DNA of 61,555 nucleotides. Source: Caulochytrium protostelioides (taxonomy: Eukaryota > Chytridiomycota > Caulochytriomycetes > Caulochytriales > Caulochytriaceae). Under the pieces are notes generated by a model. The model worked only from the letters and a program-made list of their open reading frames with translations. It was not told where the DNA came from and made no database searches. This document shows positions 53,068 to 61,555 of the stretch, piece after piece (position 1 is the stretch's first letter; the number at the start of each line of letters is the position of its first letter). A program made the position numbers and the translations under genes. The stretch is taken from positions 1 through 61,555 of the forward strand of contig ML014224.1 in the NCBI GenBank assembly GCA_003615045.1, written 5' to 3'.

Positions 53068-55692
53068 ATGCGCCACCTGCTGGGCCTACGCGAGATGCTG
53101 AACCCGCTTCTCGAGCCGGCGACGACGCCGCCGTCGACCCTTCTGGCCGCCGTTCAAGACTCCAAAGAATCGCTGGACCGCAGCGACTTCCAATCGCTCG
53201 CGAGCGCCGAATGGGATGCCATCGCGGCGATGCCGGCGCCCGCCGCGGCGCCCAACAGCGTCACCGCCCGCGGTGATCGCCGCCGTCTCAGCGGGAGCGA
53301 TGCCGACGCGCCCGACGTCGGCGACAGCGAGATGGACCACCCAACGCTCATCATGAAGTCAGCGCTCACGCTCGATGCCGACGACCTGCACCCGCACCTG
53401 GCCGCCACCGCAAGCGCGGATGCTCCGGTTACGCCGAACGAGGCCGCCATCGCGACGCCGATTCTGACGACGCCGATGCCGACGGCCGCAGTCCCGGAAC
53501 CCGCCAGCCGACAGGGGATGTCGCCGCCTGTGCCGCCGCGGCATCTGTCCGCCGCCGCCGTGCACATCGATACGGCCGATGATGCGAATGAGAACGCCGA
53601 TGCTTATGAACAGGATGAGGCAGATGCCGAAGACGATGACGACGACGAACCGCTGATGGAAGCGTTTCCTTCCGGCAATACGCGCCCCTCGACAGCGACG
53701 ATCGCGCCGCCGTCAGAGCCCGGGGCGGACAGCGCCATGGTGAGTCAGAATTCCACGATCCGCAACTTTTCCTCAATCGAATCGGTCACCGGCCTCTCAC
53801 ACCGATCGGAGTTTACATCGACACTCTCGCTGGCCGAGTTCACACGGGACATGCAAGGCGAACTTCTGCTGGCATCGACCGTTCGCACCCGACGACGCCC
53901 GCCCATTGCTGCGATGGCTCACTCCATGGACGGCATCGACGAGGGCGCCGACGGCGTGGCCCTGCCGTCCGGCGTGGACTATCAGTCAGCCATTGACCTG
54001 TCGTCCGCTGTTGCCCATGCTCATGCTGCCGCTGCGAGTGCTGCCGCTGTCAGTGCCGCGGATGCGACTGCGACCACGCCGTCATCCGCAGCGGCGTCGG
54101 CAATATCGCTCCACACACCAGCGCGACCGTCTCTCGACATCATCACCCACGCGGTCGCCGATATCGATCGCCCAAATCGATCGGCTCACTCGACGCCGTT
54201 CAGTGCGAGCACCGCCGTGCTGGACGCGCCGCCGGCCGACGATGAGTCGGACGCTTTCGACCATCCCTCGACGCCACTCACGGCGCCCGTCACGGCGACG
54301 CTGCCGCGCCGCGCGTCGACGCTCCGCATCCCGCCGCGCTCCGCGAGCGCCGACCTCCTGCGACACCCGTCGCTGACTCTGTTTTCCCCACTGCTTGAAG
54401 ACGATGCGCCGGCGACCGTCACAGCGACCGCCACGGCGTCTGCGGCAGCGTCTGCGACGGCATCCGCGGTGCCCGCCACCGTCGCAGCGGTCGAGGAGAG
54501 CGCGCCCATGTCGGCGCGGTCCGAGTGCTCCACCGTCTCGCTCAACATGTCGGCCTTCTCCGGATCGATGCCACTGCTCTCAGGTATCACCGCCAAGCGC
54601 TACCGTCAGCCGATCCCGCTGCCGCTCACGCCTGTCCAGCGTGCCGCCGTCGAGTCACCCGCGCTCGACGTGGCGCCGGTCTCCGTCAACAACGCCGATG
54701 TCACGAGTCCCGGCGGCTTGCCCGCCGCTCTCGCCGCCCACCGCGCTGCATCCGTCAACGCGCTGTCCTCGCCCTCCACCGCGGCTGCTTCCAGCTCCTC
54801 GCTGCGTATGGAGACCGGCCCACCACGATACCTCGCGCGCAACCTCACACAGAGCCGTCCACCGTCGCCGTCGCGCATGGGTCCACGTGCCATGCCGCCG
54901 AGTCCGCTCGCGAGCCCGGCCGCTGCCACGGTCTCGCCGTCGTCACTGCGTGACGAGTCGACGGGAACAGGCGCGGCGCTGTTCCGCATCAAGACGGTCT
55001 CGCAGCCGATGCTGTCGAGCGCGCCGTCTCCGCGCCTGGAGACGCCGCCGCCGACGGCGCTTCCTGCGGGCCGTGCCGAGGGCCTCATCCGCGCCCTCTC
55101 GTCGCCGCTGCTTGACCAGCCCACCACAGTGGGCAGGCTGAAAGACCGCATGGCCAGCGCGACATCGACAACATTCCCGTCCGAATTTCAGCTGCCGGTT
55201 GTGCCGTCCCTCAAGCTGATTGACACGGCGGCCGCCGCCTCGTCCATCGATCTGATGTCGATTCTTGCGCCACTCAGTAGCAATGATCCCTCACCCGACG
55301 TTCTAATGGCCATCTCTTTGCCCGACTCGCTGTCGCGCCGCGATACGGCGTGCGCGGCGACACCGTCCGCCGTCATGGCATCTGCCGTCATGGCATCCGC
55401 CGAGACGGCAGCGGCCTTGAGCCATCTGGACACCGTGATCACCGACAGCCAGGAGATCATGGACTATGCGCAGCGGCTCGGCATCCCCTTCCTGCTGTCG
55501 CTTGTCAGCGTCATCGGGGAGGGCGACGCCTGGGACACCACCGGCAGTCCTGCGTTGCCAGCCTTCAGTACCAAGCCGCGGCGTGGCCGACCTGTGCGTC
55601 TCGTGCCGGGCGTCTTTACCCAGCGCGATCTGCAGCCGTACCTGGAGAGCTCGGCCATGTGGCACGCCCCGTCAGTGCAGAATGCCCACTAA
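53068..55692 (+). CDS. Ser/Ala/Thr/Pro-rich protein of unknown function (874 aa)
   Basis: A continuous frame from an ATG at 53068 to TAA at 55690. The N-terminal ~50 residues look helical (LLGLREMLNPLLEP; DRSDFQSLASAEWDAI). Then come ~650 residues of Ala/Ser/Thr/Pro-rich, probably disordered sequence with an acidic patch (EADAEDDDDDEP, near 185) and poly-Ala stretches. The last ~90 residues are again ordered-looking (LSHLDTVITDSQEIMDYAQR; TQRDLQPYLESSAMW). The EIMDYAQR segment faintly recalls Mediator subunit 4 (EIIKYAHR), but the proline motif that should follow is missing, so I do not assign it. No signal peptide or membrane segment is visible. Regular coding composition over 2.6 kb supports a real gene. 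Confidence 0.7.
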   Translation: MRHLLGLREMLNPLLEPATTPPSTLLAAVQDSKESLDRSDFQSLASAEWDAIAAMPAPAAAPNSVTARGDRRRLSGSDADAPDVGDSEMDHPTLIMKSALTLDADDLHPHLAATASADAPVTPNEAAIATPILTTPMPTAAVPEPASRQGMSPPVPPRHLSAAAVHIDTADDANENADAYEQDEADAEDDDDDEPLMEAFPSGNTRPSTATIAPPSEPGADSAMVSQNSTIRNFSSIESVTGLSHRSEFTSTLSLAEFTRDMQGELLLASTVRTRRRPPIAAMAHSMDGIDEGADGVALPSGVDYQSAIDLSSAVAHAHAAAASAAAVSAADATATTPSSAAASAISLHTPARPSLDIITHAVADIDRPNRSAHSTPFSASTAVLDAPPADDESDAFDHPSTPLTAPVTATLPRRASTLRIPPRSASADLLRHPSLTLFSPLLEDDAPATVTATATASAAASATASAVPATVAAVEESAPMSARSECSTVSLNMSAFSGSMPLLSGITAKRYRQPIPLPLTPVQRAAVESPALDVAPVSVNNADVTSPGGLPAALAAHRAASVNALSSPSTAAASSSSLRMETGPPRYLARNLTQSRPPSPSRMGPRAMPPSPLASPAAATVSPSSLRDESTGTGAALFRIKTVSQPMLSSAPSPRLETPPPTALPAGRAEGLIRALSSPLLDQPTTVGRLKDRMASATSTTFPSEFQLPVVPSLKLIDTAAAASSIDLMSILAPLSSNDPSPDVLMAISLPDSLSRRDTACAATPSAVMASAVMASAETAAALSHLDTVITDSQEIMDYAQRLGIPFLLSLVSVIGEGDAWDTTGSPALPAFSTKPRRGRPVRLVPGVFTQRDLQPYLESSAMWHAPSVQNAH

Positions 55693-56223
55693 CGGTCTCA
55701 ATATATTTAGGACGTCGACAACTTCTATGTCCAATTAATGATGTGTCGCCACGAACAGGACAAGCAATGGAAAACTAAATGGAGAACCGAACCGATTGCA
55801 AAATCCTGCCTCTAATAAGAACAGCGATATAACATACACCCATAACATACGCCTGATTAAGCCATCACTTTCGACGAATATTCATACAATATAGAGGGTC
55901 ATTGTGCTGTCTGCGAAAGACCAAGTTGCGTGATACACGATCTCAACACACGCTGAAAACCCCCGCGATGTGTAATACTGCGATATCGCCATTTTAAGTC
56001 AGCCCCCGAACACATGTCAGAAAGAAAAAGGCCTCGCCACACACAGCCTGCGAAAGGCCAAGCCTACGGGTCAGGGACGCTGCGCCTCATTTCAGGGTCT
56101 TCCACGCGGAAGGCAAGGGATCGGTCTAGTCTGCGCCACCCCGGCCACCGCGTCAGCCAGCGATGGCGAGCGAAGGCGATTCCATGTCGATCGGAGTGAA
56201 GACCTAGAGAAAGCGACACGCGA
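55693..56223. other. AT-rich convergent 3' intergenic region
   Basis: Between two convergent genes the sequence becomes strongly AT-rich (about 55700-56010), with several AATATATT and ATAACATA motifs suited to 3' end formation. This makes it one of the few AT-rich islands of the window. No gene seen. Confidence 0.6.
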
Positions 56224-59200
56224 CTATTGTTGGACCTCTGAGTTATGATGTCCACCAGAAGGCGGATCATAGTAGCTGCTCGTAGCGGCAGACGACAACG
56301 GTACTGTGGGTTCCCCGGCCGCTGTGGCGGTCGCCGGCGCCGTTGCTGCTGCGGTCGTGGTCGTTGACCCCGACGCCGTCTGCGAGGCAGGCATCCCCAT
56401 CGGCGCCATCTCATACTTTTGCGTTTCGCCGCGGTACATCCCGTGATCATCGCTCGCGCCGCCGTTCTGCAGGGTGCTCGTCGAGTCGGGCAGCACCGCG
56501 ACGCTGCTGCCCGGCGAGGCCAGGTCCGTACCCATCCCGGGCGCCATACCCATGCCCATACTCTTGCCCATCGCGCCGTAAGCAGACGGCATATGAGCCG
56601 AGGTCGGCGGCTCGCTTGGACGCCGCGCGAACAGGCTGCGCGGAGGACCCAGGCCACCGGGGGTGCCCATGCCGAGACCCATCCCGTCCCGCGGCCGCGG
56701 CACCATCTGCGCTGGCAGGGTGTCGTCCCAGATCCGCGGAAGCGCCGTGCACGAGCTCGATGCTTCAGCCTTGGGCAGCATCGGCATGATGGGTGGTAGC
56801 GCGATTGGCTCTAGTTGCTGCTGCTGTTGCTGCTGCTGTTGCTGCGGCAACGGCAATGGCAATGGCAAAGACTGCGACTGTTGGGTCGGCGGCGGCGGCA
56901 GTTGCCGAGAGCGGGACATGGGCGACGCCAGGGCCGCCGGGGGTCCGGCCGCCGTGTGCGGGGGCGCAGTCCCGGCGGTCGGTGCTGCGGCGCCCGCGGC
57001 GGCTGCGCCGCTCGGCAAGGCCGTGGCGGCGCGGTGCGACCGCAGCGTAGTTTGGAAGTGGGACATGTGCATGGCGTCGCGCGGTTCGTAGCCGTAACTC
57101 CGATAGGAGTGGGAGTCCGAGCTGATGTGCGGCAGCGAGGATCGGCGGTCGAGCGGGACGGGCGCGAACGGCCGATGATCCTCGGCGCGAATCGGCGGAT
57201 ATTGGATCGTGGTGCGGGCCATCGAGTCGCTCAGCTCGCGGACGTTCGAGGCCTCGTAGGGCCGTTGCTGCCAAGGGCGGTACGGAACGCCGCTCGGGGG
57301 ACCGTGGCCTGCATAGCCGCCATCGGATCCGTCATAGGGCGTGGATGTCGACGCGAGCGGGCGCGCGCCATCCTGCCACATACTGTTGCTGCTGCTGCCG
57401 CCGCCAGCGGCGGCGTCGGGGACGTGACTCGAGATGGCTTGGTCGCTGCCGGACAGGATCAGCGAAGCGCCCGAGGCCGTGCGGGACATGACCCGGCTCG
57501 AGGACGACGGCTGCATACGGCGATACCGCAGATAGTTGCCGAGGTGTCCCTGCGACGCGCCTTGGGGGCCGTGACTCAGATTTGGGTTGAGCCCGGGTGC
57601 GGAAGGATACGCGCGCGGATAACCGAATGATTCCATGGACCCCAGCGAATCGTCGGCGCGGCTCAGGCTGCCCTGGGCGGGCGTCAGCGGCTGCGGCATC
57701 GAGTCCTGCGAGGCGTTGCTAGGGTAAGCCGGCGCGTTTGGATAGCTGTGGTACCGCGTCATGGGACGGTTATACGGCTCGTATCGCCACGGGCGTTGCG
57801 AGTAGCCGTTATTAATACTGCCGGCAACGCTGCCGGTGACGCTGCCCACGATGGTCCCGCTCGTGCTTGCCGCCATCGGGCCCATCATACCGCTCGAACC
57901 CGTGAACCCGCAGCCGTCGTCCCCATCGTGCGGCGGCAGACCAGCCCCCTCTTTGCTCGCGTCCCAGGCCAGCGACAGGTCCGAGCGCGGCAAATCAACG
58001 GCCGAGCTGGCCGCGGTCCCGAGACGGCGCGTGCCAGGGATGAGCACGAGCTCGGAGACCGCCGCAGCACGCCGCATGGGCTGCCCGGGCCACGCGTCTC
58101 GCATCGGGCCGTCCCCGCTGTTCGTGGTATCGCGGACGCCGTCGCCGCCGCCGCCACTGCCGAGACCGGCGGCCTCAGCGAAAGGACTGGCATACGAAGG
58201 GCCATACGGGTGGCCGGCATAAGAAATGCTCGGCTGGTGGCTGCGTGCAGGACGGTGGTTGCGGCGGCTACTGCCGCCAGCATGGCCGCCCACACCACCG
58301 CTGCCGATGCCGCTGCTGCCCGATGCAAACGGCGGTTGGCGTGGGTCCGTGGACATGGCGCTGTCCTGTAACGATCCAAAGTGCTCATACTCGGTGATGG
58401 TGTTGGACCGGCTGGGGTGTGCGAGCTCCATATGAGACAAATGCTGCGTCACGAGCGGCGTTTTTTCGGGCGTGTTGTTAGGACAGCGTTTCTCAAGGTA
58501 CAGCGTGGACGACGACTGCGCCTCGTGGTCCGGATCAGCCGTCAGCGGCCCGCCGCTAACCGGCCCGCCATGGGCAGGTCCGTGGGCGCCATACGCCATG
58601 GCGCCCTGACTCTGACTCAGCCCATGGGGCTGGCCATGGCTCGGGCCATCGCCGTGGTGGCCATGAGGGCCGCCGGCGCTGTAGCCCATGGGGAGACCGC
58701 TGCCGAGTCCGGCGGTCGCCAGCTGCGGGAAGGAGCTGGGAAAGGGCGGGCCGTGGGACATGGCGGCGAGCGCGGTAGGCTCGGCGGCGCGCAGCGGCGG
58801 CGGAGCTGGGGGCTCCGTGGAGAAGGCCGCCGTGGCCAGGGGCGGCTCAGACTGGGTCGAGCTGCGGCTGCGCGTGGTGGGCGATGGCGAATTTGGCGTG
58901 GTCGCGCGGCTTGGCAGCGCGGCATCGTCCAGCACGACGCGGTTGTGGTGGGCCCAGTGGAGCTCAGGCGAGATCTGGATATGGCTGAGCTGGGTATCAT
59001 GCGACGGGCGCATTAGGTAGCCGGTGATCACATCGTGCTTCTTGTAGTATGAGATCAGATGGATGGGCACGCCCTGGAGGACGACAGAAAACGATTTTTT
59101 GATCAGGCCGTCTTCCTGGAACTGGAGGCCATTGCGCGAGCTGGTGACCGTCGGCAAGATGAGGGGCGCCGCGGTGTTTTCGCTCACCGCATAGCGCTCG

Positions 59201-59502
59201 AGCCGCGCGACGTCCGCATTACGGGGTCGCGGCAGCTTGCGGTCGAGCTCGCGATACACGAGAAACGTCGTGAGGACCCGCGAGGGGCTCCAGGCTCGCC
59301 CGTCCGTCCACCGCTTGATCCGGCTGCGTGGCTCGTTGTAGATAAAGATCGACCCCGAGCGGATGAGTGCGCGCTCATGATCGCGCAGACGCCGCATCAC
59401 CGTGGGAAGGAACCCCTGCAGGGTCGCTTCGATCAGGATCAATGCATCGCGGCCGCTCTCGACGTAGCCGTGGTACGTCTCGATATCGGCGGGGTGCAGC
59501 AT
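56224..59502 (-). CDS. WOPR-domain transcription regulator (Gti1/Pac2 family, 1092 aa)
   Basis: The first ATG in the frame is at 59502; the frame upstream opens only with a TTG. Residues 5-170 carry the bipartite WOPR DNA-binding domain: TYHGYVESGRDALILIEA (9-26), FLPTVMRRLRDHERALIRSG, SIFIYNE, the signature RWTDGRAWSPSR (64-75), FLVYRELD, and after a spacer LIKKSFSVVLQGVPIHLISY and KHDVITGYLMRPS. WOPR proteins (Wor1, Ryp1, Gti1, Pac2, Sge1) are fungus-specific master regulators of morphology and development. The remaining ~920 residues are Gly/Pro/Ser/His-rich and disordered, with a glutamine run encoded by TGC/TTG repeats near 56815-56850. The long tail and the large upstream region are typical of the family. 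Targets cannot be deduced. Confidence 0.95.
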   Translation of the reverse strand: MLHPADIETYHGYVESGRDALILIEATLQGFLPTVMRRLRDHERALIRSGSIFIYNEPRSRIKRWTDGRAWSPSRVLTTFLVYRELDRKLPRPRNADVARLERYAVSENTAAPLILPTVTSSRNGLQFQEDGLIKKSFSVVLQGVPIHLISYYKKHDVITGYLMRPSHDTQLSHIQISPELHWAHHNRVVLDDAALPSRATTPNSPSPTTRSRSSTQSEPPLATAAFSTEPPAPPPLRAAEPTALAAMSHGPPFPSSFPQLATAGLGSGLPMGYSAGGPHGHHGDGPSHGQPHGLSQSQGAMAYGAHGPAHGGPVSGGPLTADPDHEAQSSSTLYLEKRCPNNTPEKTPLVTQHLSHMELAHPSRSNTITEYEHFGSLQDSAMSTDPRQPPFASGSSGIGSGGVGGHAGGSSRRNHRPARSHQPSISYAGHPYGPSYASPFAEAAGLGSGGGGDGVRDTTNSGDGPMRDAWPGQPMRRAAAVSELVLIPGTRRLGTAASSAVDLPRSDLSLAWDASKEGAGLPPHDGDDGCGFTGSSGMMGPMAASTSGTIVGSVTGSVAGSINNGYSQRPWRYEPYNRPMTRYHSYPNAPAYPSNASQDSMPQPLTPAQGSLSRADDSLGSMESFGYPRAYPSAPGLNPNLSHGPQGASQGHLGNYLRYRRMQPSSSSRVMSRTASGASLILSGSDQAISSHVPDAAAGGGSSSNSMWQDGARPLASTSTPYDGSDGGYAGHGPPSGVPYRPWQQRPYEASNVRELSDSMARTTIQYPPIRAEDHRPFAPVPLDRRSSLPHISSDSHSYRSYGYEPRDAMHMSHFQTTLRSHRAATALPSGAAAAGAAAPTAGTAPPHTAAGPPAALASPMSRSRQLPPPPTQQSQSLPLPLPLPQQQQQQQQQQLEPIALPPIMPMLPKAEASSSCTALPRIWDDTLPAQMVPRPRDGMGLGMGTPGGLGPPRSLFARRPSEPPTSAHMPSAYGAMGKSMGMGMAPGMGTDLASPGSSVAVLPDSTSTLQNGGASDDHGMYRGETQKYEMAPMGMPASQTASGSTTTTAAATAPATATAAGEPTVPLSSAATSSYYDPPSGGHHNSEVQQ

Positions 59503-60495
59503 CGCGACCGCGACCACGGGCCACCGCGGTCCCGCACCACCGCTCGGCCGCGGCGCTTCTGGAAGCAACTACGCAAAGTCACCGCAGGCGGTGGCGTGCA
59601 CCGCAGCGGCTGCGCGGCTAGGACGAAGCGGGGCGCACGGAGGGGGGAGGGCGGACGAGGGTATAAAGCGTCAGAGGCCGTGGTGGAAGGCGGACTTTGC
59701 GTGGCCACAATCGCGAATACCGTGGCGTCACACGATGTCAATGGAGCACCGAGTATCTAAAGGGCACCGCGGGCCGCTTTGCATGGGTCAATGCCTACCA
59801 AGCCGGGCCGAGACTTCGATTTTCGCTTCGTCTCCCCCCGTTTTGTAATTAGCCAGCGGCCGCACGGTTCTGCCGATCGTTGATGACGAACCAACGAAGG
59901 CAGCGCTGATCAATGGCCACTGTTTGTTCCACTTTCACTGCACGTGAGCGGCAAGCCACGAACCACGGGCGATCCGCGATCCGCGGCGCTCAAGGGGCCC
60001 GAGTTTTTCCCAGTTCTGGGCGAGCGGGAACGTCGGGTCCCGGCGGGCGCCGCGTGGGCTCGGTCCGGACGGTAACGGCGAGTGCCGGCCCCACGAGCCA
60101 CGGGATGCGGCAAGGCGCGAGGCGCGTTGCCAGCTAGCTCTTGCCGTGTCGTCTCGCCGGGATCGCGAATCGCCCAATGCCAGCCGCGGCGGGCCACGAA
60201 TGCGGAACGGGCTCGGGGGGGCTCGAAAGGGGAGGAGGCGTCGCGACGGTCGCCACGCAACGGCCATGCCCACCTGTCCCAGCGATCGGCGTCGCGGCGA
60301 TCGGCAAGGGCGCAATCCAGGCGATCCAGGGGTGGCCCAGGGCTCGCTGCTCCTTCCTTCGCGGCCACGCGCTTGGCGGAGACGGTGCGGCGCGGGGGAG
60401 AGAGAGCGGTCGGTGCAGACGGGCATGCGGCATGAATGCAGGCCACCCCGACGGGCGCGGCGCGGGCGCGCGCTCTCGACCGTCCGACGCTGGCG

Positions 60496-60617
60496 CTCAC
60501 TCACTCACTCACTCGAGCACACCCACTTGGGCACTCTCACGCACGCGCCCTCTTTGTCTTCCTCTCGCTCTCGCTCTCGCTCTCTCTGGCAATCTCGGGC
60601 AATCTCGGGCAATCTCG
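60496..60617. repeat. cluster of short tandem repeats: (CTCA)n, (CTCTCG)n, (GGCAATCTCG)3
   Basis: Four to five CTCA units (60496-60514), a CTCTCG run (about 60562-60587), and three perfect copies of the 10-bp unit GGCAATCTCG (60588-60617) occur within 120 bp. Confidence 0.9.
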
Positions 60618-60934
60618 GACATTCTTTCGCGGAACGCCGTCTCGCGGGTGGTGTGCCCGGCCGCTGGGAGAGCGGGGCGGCCGTGGGCGAACCGTGGTCC
60701 GGCTGATCTTAGACTGAGCTAAGCGGAGACGCCGCGCCGCGCCGCGCCGCCCCTTCGGCTGGTCCCGTCTGCCGGTGGTCGCCGTGATCGCCGTTCGCGC
60801 GTGTGTGCTGCTTGAAGCTCGCGCGTCCGACGCCACGGGTCAATCGGCGTCGCAGCGCGTCCACACCCGCGCACCCGGTGCCACCCACCCGACAGGGTCG
60901 GAGCAGGGCGACGACGGGGATGAAGGCGCTTGCG

Positions 60935-60982
60935 TCTCGGATCCTCCGTGTCCCGGATCCTCCGTGTCCCGGATCCACCGTG
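60935..60982. repeat. 16-bp tandem repeat, three copies
   Basis: Units TCYCGGATCCTCCGTG repeat three times with one or two differences. Each copy contains a BamHI-type GGATCC palindrome. Confidence 0.9.
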
Positions 60983-61555
60983 TCGCAGCGCACGGTGGGG
61001 CAGCCGTGATGCGACGGTGGCAGCCCCGAAGCCCGAAGCCCGAACCGCGAATGCGAACTCGCCGTTGCGGCACCCGCCACCGGCCGGCGGACTCACCGGA
61101 CGTACCGGTCGCGCGCGAGGCCCGCGGCACGGGCCCGCGGCCGAAGCACCGGGGCGTCCGCCGTTTCAGTGGCCCGTTTCAACACGCGCCACCGTGCGCG
61201 TTGCCGCGGCTGGCGAGCCGTCCTGCGTCGCCGTGGGTTCGGCGACGGCCGCCTGAGCCTGAGGCGTCGCTCGCTCTCGCCGCCGGTCCCTGCGCGGCGC
61301 GGAGTGGCCACGGCGCGGCGCGGAGCAGCGCCGAGCGGAGCTGCCGGCCACGACCAAGCGCCAATTCTGCCCGGGAAGGCGGCTGGGGCGTCCGGACGGC
61401 CGCCGGAGGAGGGGCACGAAGGCCCCGCCGATGCGCAGGAGGCAGGAGCAGTCGCCCGGAGTCCGGAGTCCGGAGCCCGGAGCCTGGCCGGCCGGCCGGC
61501 TGGCCGGGGCCCGGTGACGTGGTGGGCGCCCACCGACGCGCGCGCGGGCGGCGGC

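Larger units (their letters stand above)
59503..61555. other. gene-free, repeat-rich upstream region of the WOPR gene
   Basis: About 2 kb to the window end with no supportable gene. It contains CTCA, CGCTCT, GGCAATCTCG and 16-bp tandem repeats, a CCGCG run near 60730, and GGAGTCC/GGCC-type repeats near 61450-61510. Long upstream intergenic regions are common for WOPR regulators, which often control their own promoter. This may explain the space, but no binding site was identified. Confidence 0.45.

Noticed and set aside
55390-55692. Mediator subunit 4 identity for the 874-aa protein
   Set aside because: Only one helix is similar; the diagnostic Ser/Thr-Ala-Pro-Pro segment after it is absent.

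Overview
This window is eukaryotic nuclear DNA from a GC-rich fungus. A WOPR-domain (Gti1/Pac2-type) regulator and a Pcl/Pho80-type cyclin point to Fungi. TMEM209, CCDC174, STMP1 (DUF4535), UBE2G1 and a Fanzor relic together suggest an early-diverging (chytrid-like, zoosporic) lineage rather than a yeast; this placement is inference and no species can be named. Introns are short (about 120-430 nt), begin mostly with GTAAGT, and lie near the 5' ends of conserved genes, so several true genes exist only as spliced exons.

Layout. 1-16 kb: three minus-strand genes (a signal-anchored protein, a 1270-residue multipass membrane protein, a Pcl-type cyclin), then a decayed Fanzor fragment. 16-29 kb: plus-strand CCDC174-like protein, a secreted Thr/Ser/Pro/Ala-rich surface protein, tRNA-Ser(AGA), CAND1 and a PAP2 lipid phosphatase. 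29.4-32.7 kb: a mobile-element graveyard with a Fanzor 3' fragment, an AT-richer island, a Ty3/gypsy protease fragment, tRNA-Ile(AAT) and the longest Fanzor pseudogene. 32.7-48 kb: UBE2G1 (3 exons), a possible small membrane protein, MOB1 (2 exons), an STMP1-like mitochondrial microprotein (2 exons), GFA1 (3 exons), a SYLF-SH3 (Ysc84/Lsb3) protein of 5 exons including 23-nt and 15-nt exons, and UBC9 (2 exons). 48-61.5 kb: TMEM209-like protein, an unrecognised Ser/Ala-rich protein, the WOPR regulator and a repeat-rich gene-free end.

The genes do not form one pathway. Themes are ubiquitin/SUMO control (CAND1, UBE2G1, UBC9), cell cycle and morphogenesis (cyclin, MOB1, WOPR), wall and surface (GFA1, secreted repeat protein), actin/endocytosis (SYLF-SH3) and membranes (PAP2, TMEM209, STMP1). 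Divergent and tandem gene pairs are separated by about 0.5-3 kb of GC-rich sequence with simple repeats; convergent pairs by only 0.2-0.5 kb.

The most notable discoveries are three decayed copies of a Fanzor-type (eukaryotic TnpB-like) element with a shared G-rich 3' end, the microexons in the SYLF gene, and an 8-mer (GACTCACC) shared by five of twelve reconstructed introns.
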